Shown: positions 1 through 8,372 of the stretch, one piece after another
Layout of the letters: each line of letters starts with the position of its first letter
Position numbering within the stretch: position 1 is the first letter of the stretch
Assembly: GCA_963783865.1 (NCBI GenBank)
Contig: CAWAPD010000001.1
Location: forward strand, 186,001-250,000
Length of the DNA stretch: 64,000 nucleotides
Source of the DNA: CAWAPD01 sp963783865
Lineage (GTDB): Bacteria > Actinomycetota > Thermoleophilia > UBA2241
Direction: 5' to 3'
Made by a program: the position numbers and the translations under genes
The notes under the pieces: generated by a model
Told to the model about the DNA's origin: nothing
Seen by the model: only the letters and a program-made list of their open reading frames with translations
The model's database searches: none

Positions 1-762
1 GATGCCCCACCCGGCTGTGTAGGCCTCGGAGCTGCACCCCCCGTCGGGGTAGCGTGCCCCTCGCTCGTGGCGGAACCTCTTCACCATGCAACAGCCGTGG
101 TTGACGTAGGCCATCCACCCGAGCTCGTTGGGATACCCGAGCTTGAACTGCGTCTCGGCGCGCTCGTCGTGGTCGAGCACGATGTATCGCTGTCCCCAGT
201 GCAACCGGGCGTCGTCCATGCGCGCGTACGACCAGAGCACGTAGCGGGTGTTCGGCAGCAGGCCGGCGTCGCGCTGCACGACGGGGAGGATCAACCGCCC
301 GTTGGCGGAGCCGAGGAACGGCGACCAGACGGCCATCTCGACCGGCCAGGCGCCGTGGTTGGCGAGGCTGCTCGTGACGGCGATCGAAGCCTCTCTGAAA
401 CGCAGCTCGACCGACTTGACGACGTGGGTCCACGGTTCTTCGTCCTGGACCATGAGGATACCGTCGTCGAAGAGTTCGTGACGGGCCAGGGGGTGACTGT
501 CGGGGACGTAGCTCCGCGGGTAGGCCTCGGGGCTGTGCCAGACGCGGTGGCCGCCCAGGTACTCGAACACCGCGCCGTCGGGCAGGTCTTCCTTGAGGGC
601 GCAGTCGTCGGCGAACATGTTCGGGCCCCCGGGCAGGGAAAGATGCATGACCCGGGGGCCCACGTCCAGCGTGACGATCGCCTCCAGGCCGGCGCCGGTG
701 AGCCGGAGCGCGCGCCCCAGCGCCTTGTACCGCTCGATCTCCTCACAGGTCATCGCAGGCAT
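1..762 (-). CDS. DUF4380-like protein (beta-sandwich, aldose-epimerase-like fold), 3-prime end missing
   Basis: The first 254 codons are present and the frame runs open off the left edge. Translation from the ATG at 762 (a second ATG lies at 753) gives an N-terminus with VGPRVMHLSLPGG near residue 35 and GGHRVWHSPEAYPRSYVPD near residue 70. A 'vGPri' strand followed by a 'GGHRlWhaPE' strand is what I recall for DUF4380 proteins, which share the galactose-mutarotase sandwich fold. No strong Shine-Dalgarno sequence precedes either ATG, so the start is soft. It lies 34 bases after the YjbQ gene on the same strand, as the last member of the sugar-pathway operon, where a sugar-binding or mutarotase-like role would fit. 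That role is inferred from position only; no catalytic residue was assigned. Confidence 0.6.
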   Translation of the reverse strand, partial: MPAMTCEEIERYKALGRALRLTGAGLEAIVTLDVGPRVMHLSLPGGPNMFADDCALKEDLPDGAVFEYLGGHRVWHSPEAYPRSYVPDSHPLARHELFDDGILMVQDEEPWTHVVKSVELRFREASIAVTSSLANHGAWPVEMAVWSPFLGSANGRLILPVVQRDAGLLPNTRYVLWSYARMDDARLHWGQRYIVLDHDERAETQFKLGYPNELGWMAYVNHGCCMVKRFRHERGARYPDGGCSSEAYTAGWGI

Positions 763-796
763 GACGGGAACGCCCTGCCGCTGCCGCGCGGCGCCG

Positions 797-1291
797 TCAC
801 TCGCCGACGATCTGGACGCGCACCGTCCGCTCGCGAGCCCGCGTCTGGTCGAAGTCGGCGAAGTAGAAGCGCCCGAAGTCGCCGAGCATCATGGCGCCGT
901 CGACCACCGGCACGGTCTGGGAACGGCCCATGATCACCGAGCGCAGGTGGGCGTCGGTGTTGAGCGACCAGGACGGCAGCTCGTCGCGGCCCCTCGCCGC
1001 CTCGATGTGCAGCGGCCCCGGATGGTGGTACTGCCCCTGCGTGCGGCAGGTGGGGGCGAGGCCGTCGAGGATCGTCAGCAGGTCCTGCATGAGCAGCTCG
1101 GTGCCCCAGTAGTCGACGTCGTCGGACGCCTCCTGGAGCAGCACGCTGCAGGTCGTGTGCTGCGAGAACACGACCAGGATGCCGTTCCTGATGCCGGACC
1201 CGGCGAGCGCCGCCTCGACCTGGGGCGTCACGTCGTGGAACGTGGGCCGCTTGTCCGACTGGATCGCGAACGTCGCGTGGTGGACCGCCAT
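797..1291 (-). CDS. yjbQ: YjbQ family protein (UPF0047, secondary thiamine-phosphate synthase type)
   Basis: This 164-residue protein has the usual family length of about 135-165. Family hallmarks are the SQHTTCSV strand near residue 43 and the HHPGPLHIEAARGRDELPS block near residue 90, which carry the conserved His and Glu of the putative metal site. The C-terminal LGDFGRFYFADFDQTRARER segment is also typical. The start is well marked: AAGGAGG lies 5 bases before the ATG. Members can substitute weakly for ThiE in thiamine synthesis, but the true substrate is not settled. It sits 11 bases after the triosephosphate-isomerase-like gene in a carbohydrate operon, so here it may be a sugar-phosphate helper enzyme rather than a thiamine enzyme. 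That last point is inference. Confidence 0.9.
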   Translation of the reverse strand: MAVHHATFAIQSDKRPTFHDVTPQVEAALAGSGIRNGILVVFSQHTTCSVLLQEASDDVDYWGTELLMQDLLTILDGLAPTCRTQGQYHHPGPLHIEAARGRDELPSWSLNTDAHLRSVIMGRSQTVPVVDGAMMLGDFGRFYFADFDQTRARERTVRVQIVGE

Positions 1292-1301
1292 GCGTCCTCC
1301 T

Positions 1302-2006
1302 TCAGTGGGTGCTGTCCCATGCGTCGCGCATGGCCCTGATCATCGCCTCGAGCATCGCCGCCGGGTCGGGGGCCGTGAAGATCGCGCTGCTCGACCCGGC
1401 CCCTTGCGCGCCGGCGGCCGTCACGTCGTAGACGTCCTGCGGGCCGTTGATGCCGGCGCCGTGGAGCACGCGGATCGACGGGTCGACGCGCCAGATCGCC
1501 TCGTTCGCTGCCTTGACGGACCCGCCGCCGTCGTCGTCGCGGGTGCCGCCGGCGATGAGGTCGGGCGACTCCACGATGATGACGTCGGGCGACAGCGCGG
1601 CGACGGCGACGGCGTCCGCGACGTCGTCGGCGCAGACCATCGTGGCGAGCCCGACCTCGTCGGCTCGCCGCATCGTCTGCGCCAGCTCGTCGCGCGACAG
1701 GCGCCGTTCGACGTGGTTGAGCAGGACGCCCTGGGCCCCGGCCGCCTTGACGGCCTCGGGCAGCACCGAGCCCACGCCGCGGCCGGGCGGCAGGGCGTCC
1801 ATATGCTGCGCGAAGACGATCACCCGCTCGACGGCGGCCGCGACGGCCGGGATGTCGACGTACTGGGGGGTGAAGATCACCCGCACGTCATAGGTGCGAC
1901 TCCAGCCGTCGGCGCGCCGGGCGAGCTCGACCAGCTCCTCGCCCCAGGCGTACGCCTTCGGGCCGACCTCGAAGAAGGGCGGCGCTATCTCGAGACGCGC
2001 GTGCAC
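1302..2006 (-). CDS. Triosephosphate isomerase-like protein
   Basis: The protein has 234 residues, closer to archaeal TIM (about 225) than to bacterial TpiA (about 250). Seen in order are a NHVERRLSRDE loop near residue 95, matching the 'NHSERR' catalytic-His strand of short TIMs, VIIVESPDLIAGG near residue 145 (equivalent of the catalytic Glu and flexible loop region) and HGAGINGPQDV near residue 185 (phosphate-binding turn). The start is GTG at 2006, with GGAGGT 5 bases upstream. Downstream of the aldolase, kinase and isomerase genes, it probably interconverts the triose phosphates released by the aldolase, or acts on a tetrulose phosphate as TIM homologues of erythritol pathways do. The glycolytic tpiA would be expected elsewhere in the genome, so I give no symbol. 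Confidence 0.8.
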   Translation of the reverse strand: MHARLEIAPPFFEVGPKAYAWGEELVELARRADGWSRTYDVRVIFTPQYVDIPAVAAAVERVIVFAQHMDALPPGRGVGSVLPEAVKAAGAQGVLLNHVERRLSRDELAQTMRRADEVGLATMVCADDVADAVAVAALSPDVIIVESPDLIAGGTRDDDGGGSVKAANEAIWRVDPSIRVLHGAGINGPQDVYDVTAAGAQGAGSSSAIFTAPDPAAMLEAMIRAMRDAWDSTH

Positions 2007-2077
2007 TCACGACCTCCGGGGAGACCGCGGCTGACCGCGCGCGTCGGTGGAGCGCGTGCCGGGATGCGCGATCCGTT

Positions 2078-3466
2078 TCAGACGACCACCGCCTCTATCC
2101 GCAGGATGCGAGCGAGGGCCAGGAGCTGGGCCGTCCACCGACCCTGGGTCGCCGCCATGTGGTGTCCCGCCCCGGCCGTGCACCACGCGGTGCACCAGTC
2201 GGCGATCTGGAGGGTGTCGTGCCGGAACAGCGTCTGGGGCGCCGAGACCGGCCGCGGCGGATAGTCCAGGAACTCGCCTTCGGAGATCACGAACCGCCAG
2301 CGCCCGTTGCCCATCGGCACCAGCGCCAGGTTGGTGATCGGCCCGGGCTGGTACGCGAACTCGAAGCCGGCGCCGAACCCGTGGACCCCGGTGTAGTAGA
2401 TCGAGTGCTTGACCTTGACCGTGCCGGGAACCGCAAGGGCCGGGTTGCCGTGGCCGTCGTGCGAGAACACGACCGCGTTGTTGTCGAAGTCGATGACGTA
2501 GTTCTCGACCGTGGTCGACTGGCCGGCGAGCTCCTGGAGGATGAGCTGGGCCACTCCGCAACTCACATCGCCCTCGGGCGAGGCCGGGATCCCGATCTCG
2601 CACAGGCGTCCGGTGCCGTACGACGGGATGATCCCGACGCGCGGATCGGTCAACCAGATCTGGTCGAGCGCGGTGAAGATGTCGAAGCGGTGTTCCTTCG
2701 TCACCGACTCCAGGGCGAGCGCGAGCCGCACCGAGCGTTCGAAGAGCGCCGGTTCCATGTCGACCGTGTACTTCGCCTTCTCGGCGGCGACCAGGGTGTC
2801 GACCTCGGCCTGCGGGATCTCGCCGAAGCGGACCGCGATCTTCTCGGGCTCCAGCGGCCACACGACCGGCCCGACCTTCTGGCGGAACGACAGGCCGTCG
2901 GTCATCAGGTCGGTCATGCCCTCGAAGGGGTGCCCGACCAGGCCGACCCGGGCCGTCCGCAGCCTGCGCCCGACCCCGGCGGCCTGGATGATCTCGCCGA
3001 CGCGCCGCCGGCCGTCCTCGTCGTCCCAGTGCGAGGTGACCATCTCGAAGTCGCGCCCGGTCCGCAGCAGGACGGCGGTGAGCTCGGGCATGCCGGCCAT
3101 GCCCGAGTTGAGCATGATCACGTCGAAGTCGTCGTCCTCGCCGAACCTGCGGATCTTCTGCGTGTTCCAGACGAGGACCGGGGCGGTCGTGTCGATGAAG
3201 CAGCGGGCCGGGACGGCGCCCTTCGTGTAGGCGAGCTCGGCGGCGACGATGATGTCGACGCCCTCGGCGTTGAACATCCGGGCCGCCGCCGCCGCGTGGT
3301 CCTCCTCCTCCACGAGCCCGGCGTGGACGACGTCGCCGAAGGCGGCCAGCGCGTCGGCGATCTCCTGCGCGGCCGCAGTCGCCGCGGGCCGCATGTGCGC
3401 CGTCTTGTTGTAGTCGTCTTCGAGCAGGGCCATCACGAGGACCCCGATCTTCGGCTTCACGGCCAC
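2078..3466 (-). CDS. L-fucose/D-arabinose isomerase-family sugar isomerase
   Basis: The frame is open further upstream, but the start chosen is GTG at 3466 because GGAGGTG lies 5 bases before it and the protein then opens with VAVKPKIGVLVMAL, a proper Rossmann-like first strand. This gives 462 residues. The N-terminal domain reads as the FucI/AraA layout, with VDIIVAAELAYTKG and the VLVWNTQKIRRFGED substrate-domain segment. The middle contains MTDLMTDGLSFRQKVGP, and a beta-barrel C-terminal half carries the HDGHGNPAL and GAGHHMA stretches that would hold metal-binding His/Asp/Glu. It would convert an aldose to a ketose for the FGGY kinase encoded immediately upstream in the operon. The sugar cannot be read from sequence. 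Confidence 0.8.
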   Translation of the reverse strand: MAVKPKIGVLVMALLEDDYNKTAHMRPAATAAAQEIADALAAFGDVVHAGLVEEEDHAAAAARMFNAEGVDIIVAAELAYTKGAVPARCFIDTTAPVLVWNTQKIRRFGEDDDFDVIMLNSGMAGMPELTAVLLRTGRDFEMVTSHWDDEDGRRRVGEIIQAAGVGRRLRTARVGLVGHPFEGMTDLMTDGLSFRQKVGPVVWPLEPEKIAVRFGEIPQAEVDTLVAAEKAKYTVDMEPALFERSVRLALALESVTKEHRFDIFTALDQIWLTDPRVGIIPSYGTGRLCEIGIPASPEGDVSCGVAQLILQELAGQSTTVENYVIDFDNNAVVFSHDGHGNPALAVPGTVKVKHSIYYTGVHGFGAGFEFAYQPGPITNLALVPMGNGRWRFVISEGEFLDYPPRPVSAPQTLFRHDTLQIADWCTAWCTAGAGHHMAATQGRWTAQLLALARILRIEAVVV

Positions 3467-3515
3467 CGTGTCACCTCCGGTTCGGCTGCTTGCTGTGTCG
3501 GCGTTCTTCTGCCCC

Positions 3516-5045
3516 TCACGTCGATCTCGGGCTCGAGTAGTACAGCGGTCGGAGCGCCTCGAAGAGATCGATGTAGCGGGCATACGCCACGTCGTAGGCT
3601 TCGTGCGCCCTCGGATCAGGCGCGTACCGCTCGCTGACCGATACCATCGCCGTTGTCGCTTCGTTCAGATCGGAGTACACACCCGCGGCAACGCCGGCCA
3701 GCATCGCGTCACCGCGGATCGCCGCGTCCTCGCCCCGCAACGTGACCACGGGCAGCCCGCAGGTGTCGGCCTTGATCTGGTTCCAGAGCGGGCTGCGGGC
3801 GCCGCCGCCGTGCGAGCGGATCTCGCGGGCCTCGGCGCCGGCGCCGGCCAGCAGCTCCAGGTTGCGCCGCAGCATGAAGGCGACGGCCTCGAGCACGGCG
3901 CGCACGAAATGCCCTTTGCCGTGGTGCAGCGTGAACCCGTAGAAGGCGCCGCGCGCTCCCGGCTCGTACTCGGGGCTGAAGGCGCCCATCAGGTGTGGGA
4001 GCATGGTCAGGCCGTCGGCGCCCGGGGCGATGGGGGCGGCGAGCGCCGTCAGAAGGTCGTAGGCGCTGCCGCCCTCTCTCCCGGCCCGGGCGACCTCCTC
4101 GACGCCGAACTCGTTGCGGAACCAGGTGAGCGCCATGCCGCCGGTCGGGCAGACCGGGCAGTAGAGATACAGCTCGGGCACCGAATGGATGTAGACGGGG
4201 GTCTGCCGGGTGGGGTCGGCGCCGTGGCGGTCGACCGATGCCTGCAAGGTCAACGCCCCGCCGCTGCTCTCGGACACGACGCGGGGTCCGATGTTGCCGA
4301 CGCCGACGGCGCCGGCGCTCTGGTCCATGCCGCCGGCGACGACGAGCACGCTCCGGGGCAGTCCCAGGGCCTCGGCCGCCGCCGGCGTGAGGCCGCCTAC
4401 GACCGCGCCCGGCTCGACCGGCTGCGGCAGCCGTTCGGGCCCGATCCCGAGCGTGTCGAGCATCGGCTCCCACCAGCGCCGTGCCACGATATCGAAGAGG
4501 AGCGATGTGCAGGCGACGCTTCCGTCGGTCACGAAGCGTCCGGTCAGCCGCTGGAGCACGAAGTCCTCGACCAGGAGGAACGCCCTGGCCCGGGCGAACA
4601 CCTCGGGCTCGTGGCGGCGCCACCAGAGGATCTTGCAGGCGGTCCAGGTCGGGGCCATCGACGGGACGCCGGTGACGGCATAGATGGTGGCGTCGTCGAA
4701 CCGCTCGCCGATCTCGCCCGCCTCGTCGGCGGCCCGGTTGTCGAGCCAGACGAGGGCCGGGGCGAGGGGCCGACCGTCGGCGTCGACGGCGATCGCCGTC
4801 TCCCCTTGACTGGAGACGGCGATCGCCGCGACGGCGTCACGGTCGGCCCCGGGCGTCGCCAGCACCCTGCCGATCGCGGCCTGCGTCGCCGTCCAGTAGA
4901 CCTCGGGATCGAGCTCGGCCCTGTCCGGTCCGGGATGGTCGAGCCGGTACTCCTCGCCTGCGGCGGCGAGCTGTCGGCCCGACGGCTCGTAGAGCCCCGC
5001 CTTGACCGACGTCGTCCCGACGTCCAGGCCGATGAGGAGGCTCAC
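3516..5045 (-). CDS. FGGY-family carbohydrate kinase (xylulokinase-like)
   Basis: At 509 residues the protein is normal family length. The first FGGY domain begins with the phosphate-1 loop LIGLDVGTTSVKAGLYEPSG at residues 4-23. The catalytic-base region VVAGGMDQSAGAVGVG is near residue 245 (Asp of 'GxxDQ'), and the nucleotide-binding C-terminal domain has EIRSHGGGARSPLWNQIKAD near residue 405. A Cys pair (YCPVCPTGG near 290) is unusual and lies where the hinge would be. The start is GTG at 5045 with only a weak ribosome site. The gene precedes the isomerase with a 49-base gap on the same strand and follows the aldolase by about 60 bases, so it most likely phosphorylates the ketose made by the isomerase. 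Relatives include xylulokinase, gluconokinase and LsrK; substrate unresolved. Confidence 0.85.
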   Translation of the reverse strand: MSLLIGLDVGTTSVKAGLYEPSGRQLAAAGEEYRLDHPGPDRAELDPEVYWTATQAAIGRVLATPGADRDAVAAIAVSSQGETAIAVDADGRPLAPALVWLDNRAADEAGEIGERFDDATIYAVTGVPSMAPTWTACKILWWRRHEPEVFARARAFLLVEDFVLQRLTGRFVTDGSVACTSLLFDIVARRWWEPMLDTLGIGPERLPQPVEPGAVVGGLTPAAAEALGLPRSVLVVAGGMDQSAGAVGVGNIGPRVVSESSGGALTLQASVDRHGADPTRQTPVYIHSVPELYLYCPVCPTGGMALTWFRNEFGVEEVARAGREGGSAYDLLTALAAPIAPGADGLTMLPHLMGAFSPEYEPGARGAFYGFTLHHGKGHFVRAVLEAVAFMLRRNLELLAGAGAEAREIRSHGGGARSPLWNQIKADTCGLPVVTLRGEDAAIRGDAMLAGVAAGVYSDLNEATTAMVSVSERYAPDPRAHEAYDVAYARYIDLFEALRPLYYSSPRST

Positions 5046-5104
5046 GCCGCCGACCGCCCGCGCTCGCGCTTCAGCGCGCGCCCCGCTTCAGGGCAGGCCG
5101 CACC

Positions 5105-5920
5105 TCAGTCCAGCCCGTGCTTCTCCGCCGCGGCGCCGGGCTCGACGCCCTGCTTCACGACCTCCTGCAGCGCCTCGAGGAACCGCTCGGGCTCTTTGGC
5201 GCAGACCACGTTGCGGCCGAACACGACGCCGTGGGCGCCGTCCCGGATGGCGGTCGCGGCCAGCTCCAGCGCGTCGATCTCGCGGTCCGTCTTCTTGGCC
5301 CCCAGGGCCAGGATCGGGACCGGCGTGGACTTCACGATCTCGCCGAAGCGCTCGCCGGTGTGGAAGGTCTTGATCAGGTCGACGCCCAGCTCGGCGACGA
5401 TGCGGCAGCCGATCGAGATCTGGTCGTGGCGCTCCTCGGGAGCGACGTCCTCGTGGCCGGCAGGGTAGACCTCGCCGACGATGGGCACGCCGACCTCGCG
5501 CGTCTCGGCGACGCAGCGGGCCACCTCGGCCACGTTCTCGGCGTCGACCGCCTCTGAGCCGGTCTTGATCGACATCCCCACGAGGACGATGTCGGCGCCC
5601 AGCGCGACGGCCTGGGCGGCGGGGATCATCGACACGCTGCGGCTCTCGTGGTAGTCCCACTGGGTCGCGTATTGCGTGCCCCAGTTGAGGCGGAGCATCA
5701 GGGCCGGCGCGCCGCGGCTGGTGAACGCGGCGGCGGCGTGGGGCACCATCCCCGGGCTCATGAGGATCGCGTCGGCGCCCTTCAGGCGCTCGACCAGCGC
5801 CCAGACCCGCTCGAACCCGGGCCGCGGCCCGTTGTAGAGCCCGTGGTCGATGGCCACGACGACCGCGTTCCTGCCTTCGCTGAAGAGCCGGCTCACTCGG
5901 ATGTCTACGCCTGTCGACAC
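5105..5920 (-). CDS. DeoC/FbaB/LsrF-type class I aldolase
   Basis: The protein has 271 residues, normal for the DhnA/LsrF class I aldolases. It shows VVVAIDHGLYNG near residue 20 (first barrel strand with the conserved Asp-His), GVPIVGEVYPAGHED near 145 and GVDLIKTFHTGERFGE near 180, where the Lys is the expected Schiff-base residue. GAHGVVFGRNVVCAKEP near 233 is the phosphate-binding end. The start is GTG at 5918-5920; AAAGGAG and GGGAG both lie upstream. It is the first gene of the sugar operon and would cleave a ketose phosphate to a triose phosphate plus an aldehyde, matching the TIM-like gene three positions downstream. An LsrF-like thiolase activity is the main alternative. Confidence 0.85.
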   Translation of the reverse strand: MSTGVDIRVSRLFSEGRNAVVVAIDHGLYNGPRPGFERVWALVERLKGADAILMSPGMVPHAAAAFTSRGAPALMLRLNWGTQYATQWDYHESRSVSMIPAAQAVALGADIVLVGMSIKTGSEAVDAENVAEVARCVAETREVGVPIVGEVYPAGHEDVAPEERHDQISIGCRIVAELGVDLIKTFHTGERFGEIVKSTPVPILALGAKKTDREIDALELAATAIRDGAHGVVFGRNVVCAKEPERFLEALQEVVKQGVEPGAAAEKHGLD

Positions 5921-6107
5921 TCCCGCATCTCCTTTCGAAGACGTATCGGATCGGGCCCCCGGGGCTCACACGAACGTCGGCGGTAGGCTTCCGTACCAGC
6001 ATTCCCAAGGCAGCGACAGGATATCAGCAGGTGTCGCGGGTGGACGTTGCCGGCGTTTCGGTCGGCTCGAGGCTGATCGGCGATGCCGGCGAGTCGACTC
6101 GTGGGCG

Positions 6108-8372
6108 CTAGGCCTTGGCCGGAGAGGTGCCCCGGACGCCGTAGAGCACCAGGACCGACCTCAGCCGCCCTCGTCGTGCCCGCAGTCGCCGCTTCAGCTC
6201 GCGACGCAGCGCCGCGACGTCAGCGAAGTCCTTCTGCGTCGCGGCGCGGCCCCCGAACAGCACCGCCTGCACGCGATCCACGAGCTCGCCGGCATCGAGG
6301 TCCAGGGAGCTCTTCAGGAACCGGGCTGTCTCGTCGAGCGTCTGGGACCGCGGCACGTCGATGCCATGGTCGGCGAGGTCGACGTAGATCAGCGCCAGAG
6401 CGGCCCTGAGACGTGCGTCCCAGCCGCCTCGGCGCAGGCCGCGCCTGCGAGTGGCGACACGGCCGGCGGGCCATGCCACCAGCACCGCGACGAGGACCGC
6501 GCACGGCAGGAGCAAGCCTGCGGTCCAGGATCGCGTCGCCGCCGCGGCTGCCCCCGCGCCGGCCCCGCGGGCGCCCCTGTTCTTGCCAGGGCCCTGGGCA
6601 TTGGGTGACGAGCCCGCCGTGGCCCCGGTGGTGCCGGGACTACCGGACGCGGATGGGTCCGACGTGGGATTCACATACCAGGCGCCGGGGCTGGGCACCG
6701 TCGACCCGGGAGTGGGATCGAACGGCACCCAGCCGACGCCCGGGAAGTAGACCTCGACCCAGGCGTGGGCGTCGGTCCTCATGACGACGAACGTCCCGGT
6801 CTGGTCCCGCTTACCCGGGGCGAACCCTACCGCCACCCGGGCGGGAACGCCGTTGAACCGCATGAGCACGGCCATGGCGCCGGCGAACTGCTGGCAGTAC
6901 CCCGTCTTCGTCTGGAAGAGGAACGCCGCGTAGGGCGAGAGGTCGCTGCCGTGAGGCGGCGTGAGCGAGTAGCTGTAGTTGGAGCGCAGGTAGTCCTGGA
7001 CCTTCAGGGCGATCGCGTACGGATCGGTCGCGCTGCCGACGATGTCCTGGTTCAGCCGGTACAGGCCCAGCCACTCCCGGAGGCCGGGGGTGTCGCTCAC
7101 CGAGGCGCTCCAGTCTGACTCAGCGGAGGGTCCTGCGTAGGCAAACCGGGACGCGAACGGCAGCCCCGTGTACAGCTCGAAGAGGTCCTTCGGGTAGCTG
7201 CGGCCCCGAGCCAGCAGCTCCGCGGTCCGCACCCGGGGGATGACGGCTGTGATCGTGTAGTCCACGTTTGGCCCGAGCGGGGGATCGACGCCGAGCGCGA
7301 GCGTGTCGGGGACACGCAGCGACACCTGATGACCGATCGACAACGACTTGGGAACGCCGCCGGCGAACAGGTAGTTCGTGGACATCGACCGCACGTGGAA
7401 CGACTCCGTGACGCGCGTGCCGTTCGGCTGGGGCGGGGCGGGCGGCACCTTGTAGGTGAAGGGGGGAGCCGACCATCCGTTCGCGTACTGCTCGTCGTAC
7501 GAGGCGCCCGAATACCACGACGTCCCATCGAACCTGGAGAGGGCGTTGGCCCGCCAGTACGACGCCAGGGGCGACGTGACGCGCATGACGACGGCATCCG
7601 TCGCCGGATCGAGCAGGCGAGGGAAGTTCTCCATCCAGTCGAAGCTCACGCTCGAGTCGTCGGGGCCGGCGATCCCCCACGTGGTCCAGTCCTGCCAGGG
7701 CCGGCTGGCCGCCACCGAGGTCGTGGCGAGCAGCAGCAGAGCCAGGACCGCCGCGATCATCGCGGCCGCCCCGCCCGCCAAGGCGTCCTTCGTCCTCCAG
7801 CGAGCACGCTCGAGGGACCGCGACGATGCCAGCAGGCAGCCGCTCAGGACCAGGAAGGCCACGGGTGCCCACACGATCCGCGGCGTGTTGTCGGTCGTGA
7901 AACCGAATCCGAGCACCACCAGGAGGATCACGAGGGCCGGCAACGGCCGGCGCAGGCTCAACGCCAGAAAGGCGGCGAGCCAGACAACCCCATAGACGAC
8001 CGCGCTCAGAAGCAGGCCGACGTGGGTCGCGGTCGCAAAGTCCAGAGGGAACTGGCGGTTCCGATAGGCCTTCGCGCCCGCCCGCACCTGGTCGAACAGG
8101 AAGCCGACCTGCCCTCCGGGCCCGTGGACGTGCGACGGGATCGACACCTGCGCCCGCAGCAGGAGGTACGCACCGAGCGGAAGCAGGACCAGGGCGACGG
8201 GCCATGCGCGCCGGTGGACGAGCCCCGGCGCGCCCGCCACGCACGCGACCGCCACGGACGCCATGAGCAGCGGGGCGATCGGGGGTCGGCCGACATGCGC
8301 CATCACGACCGCCGCCGTCAGGGCGAGGCCGACGAAGCTGGCGAAGTAGAGCGCTCTGCGGGTGGCCTTCAT
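6108..8372 (-). CDS. TgpA-type membrane transglutaminase-like protein
   Basis: The 754-residue protein has six or so membrane segments in residues 10-220 (DUF3488/TgpA N-terminal region), an extracytoplasmic transglutaminase-core domain at about 250-560, another membrane segment near 610-630 and a cytoplasmic DUF4129-like tail. The papain-like triad is visible as Cys493 in TGYCQQFAGAM, His536 in TDAHAWVEVY and Asp552 in VPFDPTPG. Its ATG overlaps the stop of the DUF58 gene (ATGA), so the MoxR-DUF58-transglutaminase set is translationally coupled. This trio is a recurring arrangement in actinobacteria, where it is linked to envelope or peptidoglycan-associated protein processing; the substrate is unknown. 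Confidence 0.93.
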   Translation of the reverse strand: MKATRRALYFASFVGLALTAAVVMAHVGRPPIAPLLMASVAVACVAGAPGLVHRRAWPVALVLLPLGAYLLLRAQVSIPSHVHGPGGQVGFLFDQVRAGAKAYRNRQFPLDFATATHVGLLLSAVVYGVVWLAAFLALSLRRPLPALVILLVVLGFGFTTDNTPRIVWAPVAFLVLSGCLLASSRSLERARWRTKDALAGGAAAMIAAVLALLLLATTSVAASRPWQDWTTWGIAGPDDSSVSFDWMENFPRLLDPATDAVVMRVTSPLASYWRANALSRFDGTSWYSGASYDEQYANGWSAPPFTYKVPPAPPQPNGTRVTESFHVRSMSTNYLFAGGVPKSLSIGHQVSLRVPDTLALGVDPPLGPNVDYTITAVIPRVRTAELLARGRSYPKDLFELYTGLPFASRFAYAGPSAESDWSASVSDTPGLREWLGLYRLNQDIVGSATDPYAIALKVQDYLRSNYSYSLTPPHGSDLSPYAAFLFQTKTGYCQQFAGAMAVLMRFNGVPARVAVGFAPGKRDQTGTFVVMRTDAHAWVEVYFPGVGWVPFDPTPGSTVPSPGAWYVNPTSDPSASGSPGTTGATAGSSPNAQGPGKNRGARGAGAGAAAAATRSWTAGLLLPCAVLVAVLVAWPAGRVATRRRGLRRGGWDARLRAALALIYVDLADHGIDVPRSQTLDETARFLKSSLDLDAGELVDRVQAVLFGGRAATQKDFADVAALRRELKRRLRARRGRLRSVLVLYGVRGTSPAKA

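Noticed and set aside
67..933. Long plus-strand ORF of 288 codons
   Set aside because: It lies antisense to the DUF4380-like and YjbQ genes; its Arg/Pro/Val-rich translation is the usual product of a shadow frame in high-GC DNA.
2159..5557. Long plus-strand ORFs across the sugar operon
   Set aside because: All are antisense to genes with clear family motifs and have no ribosome sites or recognisable domains.
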